A stretch of 64,000 nucleotides of DNA from Lysobacter silvisoli (GCF_003382365.1 NZ_QTSU01000001.1:2170001-2234000); one strand, 5' to 3'. Shown: positions 18,666-27,702, counted from the first letter of the stretch. Notes: generated by a model from the sequence alone, not told the origin. Translations and numbers: made by a program.

Positions 18666-19541
18666 ATGAAACGCCGCTACCTGCAACTGGACGTATTCGC
18701 CGACCGCCCCGGCGCCGGCAACCCGCTGGCCGTGGTACTGGACGCCGAAGGACTGGACGATGCGGCCATGCAGGCCATCGCCCGCTGGACCCGCCTGCCC
18801 GAGACCACCTTCGTGTTCGCGCCCACCGCGCCGGGCGCCAGCTACCGCATCCGCATGTTCAGCCCGCGCCGCGAGGTGCCCTTCGCCGGCCACCCCAGCG
18901 TGGGCACTGCGCACGTGGTGCTCAGCGCCGGCCTGGCCGCGCCGGTCGACGGCCGGCTGCTGCAGGAAGGCGTGGCCGGCCTGCTGCCGCTGGCGGTGGA
19001 CGGCGACGGTGCGCAGCGCACCATCGCCGTGCGCACGCCGCGCGCGCGCGTGGTCGAAACCGCCGACGCCGCCGACCCGCGCCTGGCCGCGGCCCTGCGG
19101 GACCTGCCGCTGGGCGCGCTGCCGCCGGCGCTGATGGACGGCGGCCGCCGCTGGTGGCTGGCCGAACTGCGCGACGAAGCCGCGCTGCGCGCCGCGCAGC
19201 CGGACTGGGCCGCGATCGGCGCCCTGGCCGAACGCACCGAGAGCATGGGCCTGTGCGCCTTCGCCCGCGCCGACGCCGGCCGCGACTACGACCTGGTGGT
19301 GCGCGCCTTCGTCGGCGCCCCCGCCCAGTTCGAAGATGCCGCCTCCGGCGCCGCCAACGCCACCCTGGCCGCCTGGCTGCAGCACAACGGCGCCCTGCCC
19401 GGCCACGGCGGCCGCTACACCGTCAGCCAGGGCCGCGAAGTCGGCTTCGACGCGCGCCTGCAACTGCGCGTGGACGCCGACGGCGAAGTCTGGTCCGGCG
19501 GCCGCGTGCACCCTATCGTCAGCGGGCATATCGACTGGTAA
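18666..19541 (+). CDS. PhzF family isomerase/epimerase-like protein (copy 2)
   Basis: 291 residues from ATG 18666 (MKRRYLQLDVFADRPG). It is aligned end to end with the upstream copy: same first block, LPETTF with the glutamate at about 46, FAGHPSVGTA, and a final GRVHPIVSGHIDW matching GRVQAVIRGRADW. The EDPVTGSANA block of copy 1 is changed to EDAASGAANA here, so substrate or activity may differ. It is most likely cotranscribed with copy 1. Function is not known beyond the fold; an open upstream extension (to 18351) only overlaps copy 1 in another frame and is rejected. Confidence 0.88.
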   Translation: MKRRYLQLDVFADRPGAGNPLAVVLDAEGLDDAAMQAIARWTRLPETTFVFAPTAPGASYRIRMFSPRREVPFAGHPSVGTAHVVLSAGLAAPVDGRLLQEGVAGLLPLAVDGDGAQRTIAVRTPRARVVETADAADPRLAAALRDLPLGALPPALMDGGRRWWLAELRDEAALRAAQPDWAAIGALAERTESMGLCAFARADAGRDYDLVVRAFVGAPAQFEDAASGAANATLAAWLQHNGALPGHGGRYTVSQGREVGFDARLQLRVDADGEVWSGGRVHPIVSGHIDW

Positions 19542-19832
19542 CGCGGTGGCGATCGCTTCGGTCCTCGAGCGCGAAACACGATGCTTACGACGGTTCCGAA
19601 CAAAGCGTCCGACAGCGCGATGCATAGCGTTCGCGTTTCGCGCTACTAGCCGGTCTTGCGACGTGGCCGGGATTCGCGGTCGCAGCTCACGCAGCTCCTA
19701 CAGGGGAACGTGTGGCTTTCGTCGTAAGCGCGGCCGCGACCCGGGTTCCGAAGCACTTGCGCGCGCACCGATTCGCACATCCAATCCAGGCTCCGGCCGC
19801 CCCGGCCCCGCGATCGCCGCAAGGACCGCCCC
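19542..19832. other. Intergenic region with one REP hairpin
   Basis: No gene is seen. A GTAG-type REP lies at about 19678-19701 (CGCAGCTCACGCAGCTCCTAC). Between 19550 and 19660 the sequence is AT-richer and has no clear promoter. Confidence 0.6.
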
Positions 19833-20570
19833 ATGAGCGAAACGCCGCAGCAAACCGTCGTCGACCTGCGCATCGCCGCGCCCGTCGAAACCGTGTGGAG
19901 CGCGCTGCGCGATCCGGCGCAGATCCTGTCCTGGTTCGGCTGGGACGCGCCCACGCTGGCCGAGGAGATCAAATTCATCTTCGCCGACCATGCGACCGGC
20001 GACGAAGCCCATCACCGCGTGCAATTCGGCGAATGGGAGGGCGTATCCGATGCGATCGAACTGGCGGCCGAAGCCGGCGGCACGCGCCTGCGCCTGATGC
20101 GCAGCGGCGCGCCGCCGCTGGACGACAGCGTGTACGACGATATCGATCAGGGCTGGGTGACCTTCTTCCAGCAGCTGCGGCTGGCGCTGGAGCGGCATCG
20201 CGGCCAGCAGCGGCGCACGATCTTCCTGTCGGGGCCGGCCAAGGCCGGCATCGGCGAACCCTCGATCGCGCTCGGGCTGGAAGCCACGAGCGCGCTGCCG
20301 CCCGGGACCGCGTATACCGCGACGCTCGCCGGCGGCGAAACAACCTCGGGCGAGGTCTGGCATCGCAACCGCTTCCAAACCGGCGTGACCGTCGATGCCT
20401 GGGGCCCCGGCCTGCTGGTCGTCACCGACAAGGGCCACTCGCCCGAGCGGCCGCACGGCGGCGGCGCGGCGCTGTTGACGACCTATGGCTTGTCCGACGC
20501 CGATTTCGCCGCACTCGAAGCGCGCTGGAAGGACTGGTGGTCGTCGCGCTATCCCAAGCCCGCCGAGTGA
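19833..20570 (+). CDS. SRPBCC (AHSA1-like) domain protein
   Basis: 245 residues. The N-terminal half (about 8-130) is a START/Bet v1-like SRPBCC domain, with the opening strand VVDLRIAAPVETVWSALRDP, then WEGVSDAIELAAEAGGTRLRL and the closing helix GWVTFFQQLRLALE. The second half (about 130-235) has an FLSGPAK.GIGEPS segment and a DAWGPGLLVVTDKG strand, which may be a second degenerate ligand-binding domain. Family members bind hydrophobic ligands or act with Hsp90; nothing here points to a substrate. It stands alone and is followed by a strong terminator. Confidence 0.8.
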   Translation: MSETPQQTVVDLRIAAPVETVWSALRDPAQILSWFGWDAPTLAEEIKFIFADHATGDEAHHRVQFGEWEGVSDAIELAAEAGGTRLRLMRSGAPPLDDSVYDDIDQGWVTFFQQLRLALERHRGQQRRTIFLSGPAKAGIGEPSIALGLEATSALPPGTAYTATLAGGETTSGEVWHRNRFQTGVTVDAWGPGLLVVTDKGHSPERPHGGGAALLTTYGLSDADFAALEARWKDWWSSRYPKPAE

Positions 20571-20576
20571 TCGGAT

Positions 20577-20610
20577 AAAAAAGGGCCGGCTTTCGCCGGC
20601 CCTTCTGTTT
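20577..20610. terminator. Bidirectional rho-independent terminator
   Basis: GGGCCGGC (20583-20590), loop TTTC, GCCGGCCC (20595-20602). T-rich TTCTGTTT follows on the plus strand and an A-run precedes it, serving the minus strand. It sits between two convergent genes. Confidence 0.85.
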
Positions 20611-20633
20611 ACCCAAGCGCAAGACCTGCCGCC

Positions 20634-21314
20634 TTACTCCGGCCGCACGTCCACGCGCACACGGATCTTGTCGCCGGGGTGGTAGGCGGTGCGGGTGCGG
20701 TAGCTGCGGCCGGCGTATTCGTAGGTCACGTCATAGGCGTTGACCGCGCGGTCGTCGCCGTAGCCGGTGTTGCGCACCGGGTCGCAGACGCGCACCGAAC
20801 CCACGCGGTCCTGGCGCACGCGCTTGTTCTGCTCGTAGATGCTGCGGCCGGCCATGCCGCCGACCATCGAGCCGATCGCCGAGGTGGCGTAGCGGGCGCT
20901 GCCGCCGCCGACCTGGCTGCCGACCGCGGCGCCGACGATGCCGCCGATCACGGTGGCCACGGTGCGGCCGGTCTCGGTGCCGCCGGTGTTGCGGCGGTAG
21001 CTGCCGTACTGGTCGTAGTAGCCGTCGTCGCGGCGCGCGTAACCGTCGTTGTAGCCATCGTCGTAGTAGCCGTCGTTGCGGCCGTCGACATAGGTCGGGC
21101 GCTCGTAGCAGCGCTCGCCCTGGTACTGGCTGTAGTTGTCGAACACCGGGTCCACGCGCAGCACGCGCGCGTAGTCGTACTGCGAGCCCGACGAGGCGGG
21201 GTACGAATTCGGATAGCCCGAACCGTAGCCGTCGTTCGAATAGGACTGCGCCGAGGCGACGCCGGTGACGGCGGCCAGGACCAGGCTCAGGGCGGTGACG
21301 GACAGGCGCTTCAT
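20634..21314 (-). CDS. Exported glycine-zipper 2TM domain protein
   Basis: 226 residues from ATG 21314 (MKRLSVTALSLVLAAVTGVASA/QS). It has a signal peptide with no lipobox. A Tyr/Asp/Gly-rich middle (YDDGYNDGYARRDDGYYDQYG) is followed at about 125-165 by a glycine zipper (TVIGGIVGAAVGSQVGGG and IGSMVGGMAGRSIYEQ) and a C-terminal domain ending in KIRVRVDVRPE. Proteins of this kind (Rickettsia 17 kDa antigen family and relatives) sit in the outer membrane or periplasm. The specific role is unknown. It is convergent with the SRPBCC gene. Confidence 0.85.
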   Translation of the reverse strand: MKRLSVTALSLVLAAVTGVASAQSYSNDGYGSGYPNSYPASSGSQYDYARVLRVDPVFDNYSQYQGERCYERPTYVDGRNDGYYDDGYNDGYARRDDGYYDQYGSYRRNTGGTETGRTVATVIGGIVGAAVGSQVGGGSARYATSAIGSMVGGMAGRSIYEQNKRVRQDRVGSVRVCDPVRNTGYGDDRAVNAYDVTYEYAGRSYRTRTAYHPGDKIRVRVDVRPE

Positions 21315-21416
21315 GGCAGGGCTCCCACGCCGGGATTGGCGTGGGCGCATCGTCGGGCCGGGGCGGTCAACGCCGGCTGAATCCGGACGCCTGCGCAGGG
21401 CCGCGGCCCGCGGCGT

Positions 21417-22112
21417 TTACCTGGCCGACAGCCATCGCGCGACCTGCGCCGCGGTTCGCGCCGCGTCGCGGCCGAGCAAAGGCCCGACGTGGCTGGGAGT
21501 AAGCGTTTGCAGCGGCGTCGCGCCCCAGGCCTGCGCCAGTTCCAGCGTCAACGCGGGCGGCACGTCCTCGTCCTGCGCCGACGCCACGCACAGCACCGCA
21601 CAGGCGGGCGCCGCGATCCCCAGACCGGCATGCGCCGCCCGCAACACCGCGCCGGATTCGTCGCGCCAGCGCCGGAACGCGTACAGCGCCGCGGCTTCGT
21701 CGGCATCGGCCAAGGCGCGACGGGTAGAAGCCAGACGCGCGTCGCAACGCCAAGGCACCACGTCCGGCCAATCGCGCTGCGGCAACCGCGTCGCCCACGG
21801 CGCCGGCGGCAACGGATTGACCACCACCAGCGCATCGGCGGCCTCCGCGCAGGCCGCGGCCAGCAAACCGCCCAGGCTGGCGCCGATCAACGCGCGCGGG
21901 CGCGGCGCTGCCGCGATCCAGTCGCGCACCTGATCCAGGTAATCGTCCAGCGTGGTCGCCGCCAGCCCGGCCGCCGCCGGCTGCAGATCGGGCGCGCGCA
22001 CGTCGATGCCGTGGGCGCGCAGCGCGGCCGCCCACAGCTCCCACTCCCAACCGCCGCCGCCCGCGCCATGCACCAGCACGGCATGGCGCGGCGGCGCGGC
22101 GCGCGCCGGCAC
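21417..22112 (-). CDS. Alpha/beta hydrolase
   Basis: 231 residues if started at GTG 22112, five bases after the osmC stop; the frame remains open far upstream but overlaps osmC there. The oxyanion loop HGAGGGGWEWELW (15-27), the nucleophile elbow GASLGG (S79), a likely acid in SAQDEDVPP and a histidine in TPSHVGPLLG complete the catalytic set. The substrate is unknown. Close spacing with osmC suggests one transcript. The start is uncertain, since there is no ATG in the first 20 residues of the domain. Confidence 0.75.
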   Translation of the reverse strand: MPARAAPPRHAVLVHGAGGGGWEWELWAAALRAHGIDVRAPDLQPAAAGLAATTLDDYLDQVRDWIAAAPRPRALIGASLGGLLAAACAEAADALVVVNPLPPAPWATRLPQRDWPDVVPWRCDARLASTRRALADADEAAALYAFRRWRDESGAVLRAAHAGLGIAAPACAVLCVASAQDEDVPPALTLELAQAWGATPLQTLTPSHVGPLLGRDAARTAAQVARWLSAR

Positions 22113-22117
22113 CCGGC

Positions 22118-22549
22118 TCAGGCCAGGCTCGCTTCCAGGCTGATCGGCACCGCGCTCAGCGCCTTCGACACCGGGCAATTGGCCTTGGCGTCCTCGGCGA
22201 TGGCCTGGAACTTGGCCGCGTCGATGCCGGGCACGTCGGCGCTGACCTTGAGCCGGATCTGCGACAGCGAGGGGCCGCCTTCCATCGACAGATCGACGTC
22301 GGCGCGCGTGTCCAGCCGCGCCGGCGGGTGGCCGGCCTCGGTGAGCTTGGCCGACAGCGCCATGGTGAAGCAGCCGGCATGGGCGGCGGCGATCAGTTCT
22401 TCGGGGTTGGTGCCCTTCTCGTCGCCGAAGCGGCTGTTGAAGGCGTAGCGGGTGTTCTCCATCAGGCCGCTCTGCGGCGTGCTCAGCCGGCCCTGGCCGG
22501 TTTTGAGATCGCCTTCCCAATGCGCGGTGGCGTGGCGCGAAATGCCCAT
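22118..22549 (-). CDS. osmC: OsmC family peroxiredoxin
   Basis: 143 residues, full family length. OsmC/Ohr proteins reduce organic hydroperoxides in the cytosol through two cysteines, seen here in HAGCFTMAL (C60) and ANCPVSKAL (C125). The N terminus (ISRHATAHWEGDLKTGQGRLST) and NPEELIAAAHAGC agree with the OsmC rather than the Ohr branch. It is divergent from the EF-G-like gene with 263 bases between. A CCGTA-N6-TACGG inverted repeat lies at 22605-22620, upstream of the start. Confidence 0.92.
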   Translation of the reverse strand: MGISRHATAHWEGDLKTGQGRLSTPQSGLMENTRYAFNSRFGDEKGTNPEELIAAAHAGCFTMALSAKLTEAGHPPARLDTRADVDLSMEGGPSLSQIRLKVSADVPGIDAAKFQAIAEDAKANCPVSKALSAVPISLEASLA

Positions 22550-22812
22550 AGCGTGACTCCGTGACCGAAACGGGGCGGCCAGGGTAACCGCGCGAACGTT
22601 AGTTCCGTATTGCGGTACGGCGACGCCGGCGCTTCATGCTGCAACGCAACCTGCGCCGGGCTTGACCCGCCCGCGCGCCTGCGGGAGGCTGGCGGTCCGG
22701 CCCCCGATGCCGGCACCCGCCATGACCGCCCGCCGAGCGCTCCACGCTCGGGCGCGCAGCGCGGACAGCCATGACGGCCTTCCCACCCTGACCGCTAGGG
22801 AGAAGTCCGCTC

Positions 22813-24885
22813 ATGTCCTACAGCACATCCTCCATCCGCAACGTGGCCTTGGCAGGCCACCCCGGCGCCGGCAAAACCACGCTCTTCGAAGCCCTGCTGC
22901 AGGCCGGCGGCGCGATACAGACGGCAGGCAGCATCGAACGCGGCAGCACCGTCTCCGACTTCGATCCGATCGAAAAACAGCGCGGCCATTCGCTGGACGC
23001 GGCCATCGCCAGCATCGACCACCACAGCGCGGCCGGCCCGGTCCACCTCAATCTCATCGACACCCCCGGCTATCCCGATTTCCGCGGCCCGACGTTGTCC
23101 GCGCTGGCGGCGGTGGAAACCCTGGCCGTGGTGGTGGACGCCGACAGCGGCGTGGAATACGGCACCCGCCGGATGATGGAACACGCCAAGGCGCGCGGCC
23201 TGTGCCGGGTGCTGGTGGTCAACAAGATCGATCACGACGGCGCCAACCCGGCGCGCGTGCTCGAATCGCTGCGCGAGGCCTTCGGCCCCGAATGCCTGCC
23301 GCTGAACCTGCCCGCCGACGGCGGCAAGCGCGTGCTCGACTGCTACGCCGCCGCGGCCGCCGGCAGCGGCGAGCAAAGCGACCTGGGCGCGGTGGCCGAC
23401 TGGCACCAGAAGATCCTCGATCAGGTGGTGGAGATCAACGAGACGGTGATGGAGCACTACCTGGACCTGGGCGAAGACGGCCTGTCCAGCGACGAACTGC
23501 ACGACGCCTTCGAGCAATGCCTGCGCGAAGGCCACCTGGTGCCGGTGCTGTTCTGCTCGGCGCGCAGCGGCGTGGGCATCGCCGAACTGCTGGACACCGC
23601 CGAGCGCCTGTTCCCGAACCCGGCCGAAGGCAACCCGCCGCCGTTCGAGAAGGGCCAGGGCGACGCCGTCGAGGCGATCCAGGCCAGCCCCGATCCGCAG
23701 GCGCATGTGATCGCCGACGTGTTCAAGATCGTCAACGATCCCTTCGTCGGCAAGCTCGGCGTGTTCCGCGTCTACCAGGGCACGGTCAAGCGCGACACCC
23801 AGCTGTTCGTGGACGACGGCCGCAAGCCGTTCAAGGTCGGCCATCTGTTCAAGCTCAAGGGCAAGGACCACGTCGAGATCGACCAGGCCATACCCGGCGA
23901 TATCGCCGCGGTGGCCAAGGTCGAAGACCTGCACTTCGACGCGGTGCTGCACGACAGCCACGACGAGGACCAGATCCACCTGCGCCCGCTGGACTTCCCC
24001 AAGCCCATGTTCGGCCTGGCGGTGGAAGCGGCCAGCAAGGGCCAGGAGCAGAAGCTCTCGACCGCGCTGCACAAGCTGTCCGAGGAAGACCCCTGCTTCC
24101 AGGTCGAGCACGAGACCGAGACCAACGAGACCGTGATCCGCGGCCTGTCCGACCTGCACCTGCGCATCAACCTGGAGCGGCTCAAGGACAAGTACGGCGT
24201 GGAAGTGAAATCGCGCCCGCCGCGCATCGCCTATCGCGAGACCGTGGCCGGCAAGGCCGAGGGCCACCACCGCCACAAGAAGCAGACCGGCGGCGCCGGT
24301 CAGTTCGGCGAGGTGTTCCTGCGCGTCGAACCGCTGCCGCGCGGCGGCGGCTTCGAGTTCGTCGACGAGGTCAAGGGCGGCACCATCCCCGGCCAGTTCC
24401 TGCCGGCGGTGGAAAAAGGCGTGCGCCAGGTGCTGCACGACGGCGCGGTCGCCGGCTACCCGATCCAGGACGTGCGCGTGGTGGTCTACGACGGCAAGCA
24501 CCACCCGGTGGACAGTAAGGAAGTGGCCTTCGTCGCCGCCGGCAAGAAGGCGTTCCTGGACGCGATCGGCAAGGCCCGGCCGCAGGTGCTGGAACCGATC
24601 GTGGACCTGGAGGTGAACGCGCCCGAGCAGCACATGGGCGACATCAGCGGAGGCCTGGCCAGCAAGCGCGCGCGCATCAACGGTACCGACTCGGTGCGCA
24701 ACAACGAGATCGTGGTCAAGGCGCAGGTGCCGCTGTCGGAGCTGGAAGGCTATGCGGCGGAGCTGAAATCGGTCACCGCCGGCCGCGGCCGCTATTCGCT
24801 GGACTTCAGCCACTACGAGCCGGTGCCGGCCAACGTGCAGCAGAAGCTGGTGGACGCGTACAAGCCGCGCGCCGAAGACGACTGA
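22813..24885 (+). CDS. Elongation factor G-like GTPase (EF-G paralogue)
   Basis: 690 residues with the full EF-G domain order. GTPase motifs are GHPGAGKT (15-22), DTPG (83-86) and NKID (137-140), then domain II (about 300-390), and domains III-V ending in the EF-G C terminus (SGGLASKRARINGT, SLDFSHYEPVPANVQQKL). The usual switch I motif RGITI is replaced by RGHSL (57-61), as in the FusA2-type paralogues, which are not the main translocase. Actual function in this group is unsettled (ribosome-associated or stress roles have been proposed). An AGGGAGAA ribosome site precedes ATG 22813. It appears monocistronic. Confidence 0.88.
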   Translation: MSYSTSSIRNVALAGHPGAGKTTLFEALLQAGGAIQTAGSIERGSTVSDFDPIEKQRGHSLDAAIASIDHHSAAGPVHLNLIDTPGYPDFRGPTLSALAAVETLAVVVDADSGVEYGTRRMMEHAKARGLCRVLVVNKIDHDGANPARVLESLREAFGPECLPLNLPADGGKRVLDCYAAAAAGSGEQSDLGAVADWHQKILDQVVEINETVMEHYLDLGEDGLSSDELHDAFEQCLREGHLVPVLFCSARSGVGIAELLDTAERLFPNPAEGNPPPFEKGQGDAVEAIQASPDPQAHVIADVFKIVNDPFVGKLGVFRVYQGTVKRDTQLFVDDGRKPFKVGHLFKLKGKDHVEIDQAIPGDIAAVAKVEDLHFDAVLHDSHDEDQIHLRPLDFPKPMFGLAVEAASKGQEQKLSTALHKLSEEDPCFQVEHETETNETVIRGLSDLHLRINLERLKDKYGVEVKSRPPRIAYRETVAGKAEGHHRHKKQTGGAGQFGEVFLRVEPLPRGGGFEFVDEVKGGTIPGQFLPAVEKGVRQVLHDGAVAGYPIQDVRVVVYDGKHHPVDSKEVAFVAAGKKAFLDAIGKARPQVLEPIVDLEVNAPEQHMGDISGGLASKRARINGTDSVRNNEIVVKAQVPLSELEGYAAELKSVTAGRGRYSLDFSHYEPVPANVQQKLVDAYKPRAEDD

Positions 24886-25006
24886 GCGCCCGCGCGCGCC
24901 TGCACGGCGGTTCCGCGCGCTGGCGCGGAGCCGCCGCGCTGGCCACAATCGCGGCTAGCGCCGCCGCGGACACGCGCGCGCATTCCGTCCCCCGCCGAGT
25001 CCCCGC

Positions 25007-26260
25007 ATGAAGCCAGCCGCCCCCGATCCGGTCGTCGATCCGCAACTGGAGCAGACCCTGGACACCGTGAGTTCGGTGTCCGCGCATCCGGTGCAGGCGA
25101 TCGTGGTGCTGGCGCTGGTGGCCGCCGCGCTGGCGTTGGCCTATTACCTCAAGCGCCGGCTGCGGCCGCGGCTGAGCGCGCGGCCGCGCCTGCGCATCGT
25201 CTTCGACTACCTGTTCGCGCCGGTGCTGGCGCTGCTGTTGCTGCTGATCCCGCAGGCCCTGAACCTGATCGGCGAGTTCGGCAGCGCCGCCCTGGCGGTG
25301 GTGCTGCTGGCGCTGTGGCTGTTCGTGCTGCTGCGCATTCCCGGCGTGCTGATCGAGCTGCTGTTCCGGCCCACGCCGCTGCTAAAAGTGCTGATGCGCA
25401 CGGCCACGGTGCTGGCCTGGGCCATGACGGTGCTGACCATCTTCGGCGACCGTTACCCCAGGATCGGCAAGCTGTTCGCCTCCGAACTGAAGGTCGGCAG
25501 CATCGCCCTGAACACCGAGGACGCGGTCGCCGGCCTGGTCATGGGCGTGGTCATCGTGATCGTCTCGTACTGGGCCACGCGCACCCTGGACAAGGCGATC
25601 CAGCACAGCCCGCACCTGGCGCCCAACCACATCCTGGCGCTGTCGCGCATCGCCGCGGTGCTGATCTGGGTGGTGGCGCTGATCCTGATCTTCACCGCCA
25701 GCGGCATCAACCTGACCGCACTGGCGGCTTTCAGCGGCGCGCTCGGCATCGGCCTGGGCCTGGGCCTGCAGAAGCTCGCGGCCAGCTACATCAGCGGCCT
25801 GATCGTGCTGTTCGAGCAGTCGGTGCGGGTGGGCGACAACATTTCGGTCGGCGGCTTCAGCGGCCGGGTCACGCGCATGAGCGTGCGCTACACCATGATC
25901 CGCACGCGCGAAGGCATCGAGGCCATCGTGCCCAACGACAGCCTGACCGCCGGCACCATCGTCAACCAGTCCTGGTCCGACCGTAACGTGCGCCTGGCGG
26001 CCAGCGTGCTGGTCAAATCCGGCAGCGACACCCAGGCAGCGCGCACCATCCTGCTGCGCGCCGTGGCCGCGCAGCCGCGCGCGCTGCGCAGCCCGGAACC
26101 GCATGCCTACGTCACCGGCGTGACCGACAAGGGCATCGTGCTGGAGGCGCACTTCTGGGTCGCCGACATCGAAAACGGTCAGCACAACGTGATCTCGGAC
26201 ATCTACGACGCGGCCCTGGCCGAGTTCCATGCGCAAGGCATCGAACTGGCCGCACCCTGA
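25007..26260 (+). CDS. MscS family mechanosensitive channel
   Basis: 417 residues. Four or more membrane segments lie at about 25-45 (VQAIVVLALVAAALALAYYL), 70-95, 100-120, 155-190 and 210-240, followed by the pore-lining helix and beta domain: ALGIGLGLGLQKLAASYISG, then VRVGDNISVGGFSGRV and VPNDSLTAGTIVNQSW. It would sit in the inner membrane and release solutes on osmotic downshift. It is longer at the N terminus than E. coli MscS, as in the YbdG/YnaI-type relatives. Context adds nothing. Confidence 0.87.
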   Translation: MKPAAPDPVVDPQLEQTLDTVSSVSAHPVQAIVVLALVAAALALAYYLKRRLRPRLSARPRLRIVFDYLFAPVLALLLLLIPQALNLIGEFGSAALAVVLLALWLFVLLRIPGVLIELLFRPTPLLKVLMRTATVLAWAMTVLTIFGDRYPRIGKLFASELKVGSIALNTEDAVAGLVMGVVIVIVSYWATRTLDKAIQHSPHLAPNHILALSRIAAVLIWVVALILIFTASGINLTALAAFSGALGIGLGLGLQKLAASYISGLIVLFEQSVRVGDNISVGGFSGRVTRMSVRYTMIRTREGIEAIVPNDSLTAGTIVNQSWSDRNVRLAASVLVKSGSDTQAARTILLRAVAAQPRALRSPEPHAYVTGVTDKGIVLEAHFWVADIENGQHNVISDIYDAALAEFHAQGIELAAP

Positions 26261-26336
26261 CCGGCCCTGCCCGACCGCCGACGGACGGCGCGCGCCGCGC
26301 CCTTGCCGGCCGGCGCGCCAAGGGTAGGATGCGGCC

Positions 26337-26720
26337 ATGGGCGACACCACGATCCCGCGCTTCTTCTGGACCTTCCCCATGCAGTTGGTGCGCGAGGCGC
26401 GGCTGGACGAGGCGCTGATCGACGACGGCCGATTGCGCATCCTGTTCCTGTGGGGCAAGGACTGCCCGAACTGCGACATCGCCAAGGGCCAGATCCTGCT
26501 CGCGCCGGAACGCTTCCGCTGGCCGGACGTGAGTTGGCTGCACGACAACGTCTACGAAGACCCGCGGATGGGCACGCGCTTCGGCCTGCACGGCATCCCC
26601 GCGTTCCTGGTGTTCCGCGGCGCCAGGAAGCTCGGCCGCATCGGCCAATGGCCCGGGCCGGATGCGTTCGTCGCCACGATCGAGAAATTGCGCATCCCCG
26701 AGGCCGCGATCGCCGGCTGA
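26337..26720 (+). CDS. Thioredoxin-fold protein with CPNC motif
   Basis: 127 residues without a signal peptide, so cytosolic. The redox motif is C43-P-N-C46 (GKDCPNCDIAK), and a cis-proline region follows (LHGIPAFLVFRGARKLGRIGQWPG). It resembles thioredoxin-like proteins that have lost the standard WCGPC. The partner is unknown. A repeat-containing gap follows. Confidence 0.83.
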   Translation: MGDTTIPRFFWTFPMQLVREARLDEALIDDGRLRILFLWGKDCPNCDIAKGQILLAPERFRWPDVSWLHDNVYEDPRMGTRFGLHGIPAFLVFRGARKLGRIGQWPGPDAFVATIEKLRIPEAAIAG

Positions 26721-26744
26721 AGCCTCGCTCCGCCCGGCCTTGGG

Positions 26745-26840
26745 GTAGGAGCGGCGTGAGCCGCGACCGGCGCCACCAAGCACTGCGGAACTGCGATGGT
26801 CTGCGCAGCTTCGGGTCGCGGCTCACGCCGCTCCTACCCC
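26745..26840. repeat. Inverted pair of GTAG-type REP hairpins
   Basis: GTAGGAGCGGCGTGAGCCGC begins at 26745 and its inverse (GCGGCTCACGCCGCTCCTAC) ends at about 26837, forming a BIME-like pair in the 249-bp gap after the thioredoxin-fold gene. The rest of the gap (26841-26969) holds short direct AAGCCGAAGCC-like runs and no gene. Confidence 0.85.
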
Positions 26841-26969
26841 AAAGCCGAAGCCAGAAAACCAAAGCTAGAGCCGAAGCCAAAGCTGGGCTTATGGCGAATC
26901 GCCAGAAACCGACTTGGCTAGGCCGCGACCACGGCGCAGACTGCAAAGCCCCCGCCGCAAAACGCCGCC

Positions 26970-27608
26970 ATGTTCGACGCCGCCACCCTTGCCGCCTTCC
27001 TGCTCGCCGCCCTGGTGCTGGTGCTGATCCCCGGCCCCGGCACGGCCTGGATCCTGAGTCAGGCCATGGCCGGCGGCGCCTCGCGCGGCGTGCGCGCCGC
27101 GTTCGGCCTGGAAACGGCGACCCTGATCCACGCCCTGGCCGCGGGCCTGGGCCTGTCGGCACTGCTGGCGACCTCGGCGCTGGCGTTCGAAATGCTCAAG
27201 TACGCCGGCGCGGTCTACCTGATCTGGCTGGGCATCAAGACCTGGCGCAGCGGCGACGACGCGGCGCCGGCCGGCGCGGACACAGCCGTCGCACCGGCCG
27301 CGGTCTCGACCTCGTCGATCTACCTGCGTTCGGTGCTGACCGGCGTGCTCAACCCCAAGGTGGCGCTGTTCTTCCTGGCGTTCCTGCCGCAGTTCGTGCA
27401 CCCCGAGCGCGGCCACGTCTGGCTGCAGTTCCTGGCCCTGGGCGCGCTGCTGTCGGTGATCGGTTTCTGCCACAGCGTGATGCTGAGCTTCGCCGCCGGC
27501 CACGTCGGCCGCCGCTTCGCCGCCAGCACCGGGCGCTGGAAGCAGCGCGTGACCGGCGGCGTGTTCATCGCCCTGGGCCTGCGCCTGGCCGTGCAGCAGC
27601 GCGGCTGA
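26970..27608 (+). CDS. LysE family exporter
   Basis: 212 residues with about six hydrophobic segments. The signature appears early: LVLIPGPGTAWILSQAMAGG (about 17-36), then SRGVRAAFGLETATLIHALAAG, then GVLNPKVALFFLAFLPQFV. These inner-membrane proteins export amino acids or, in the RhtB branch, homoserine and threonine. The substrate is not fixed by sequence. Confidence 0.88.
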   Translation: MFDAATLAAFLLAALVLVLIPGPGTAWILSQAMAGGASRGVRAAFGLETATLIHALAAGLGLSALLATSALAFEMLKYAGAVYLIWLGIKTWRSGDDAAPAGADTAVAPAAVSTSSIYLRSVLTGVLNPKVALFFLAFLPQFVHPERGHVWLQFLALGALLSVIGFCHSVMLSFAAGHVGRRFAASTGRWKQRVTGGVFIALGLRLAVQQRG

Positions 27609-27702
27609 ACCGTACCGGCGCCGGCCCGGCCGGCGCGCTTGAAGCCGCGCCCGTGCGCCCTCAGGTCGGGAGTTCCTACGACCTCACTCCACGGAGTTGC
27701 GC

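Noticed and set aside
17735-19541. Phenazine biosynthesis cluster
   Set aside because: Only PhzF-like genes are present; no phzA, B, C, D, E or G nearby.
22605-22620. CCGTA-TTGCGG-TACGG as a second site for the SUF regulator
   Set aside because: The arms match the suf dyad but the spacer is six rather than nine bases between the same arms, so the same dimer would not fit.
22795-24948. 717-residue minus-strand frame
   Set aside because: Antisense to the EF-G paralogue; low-complexity composition.
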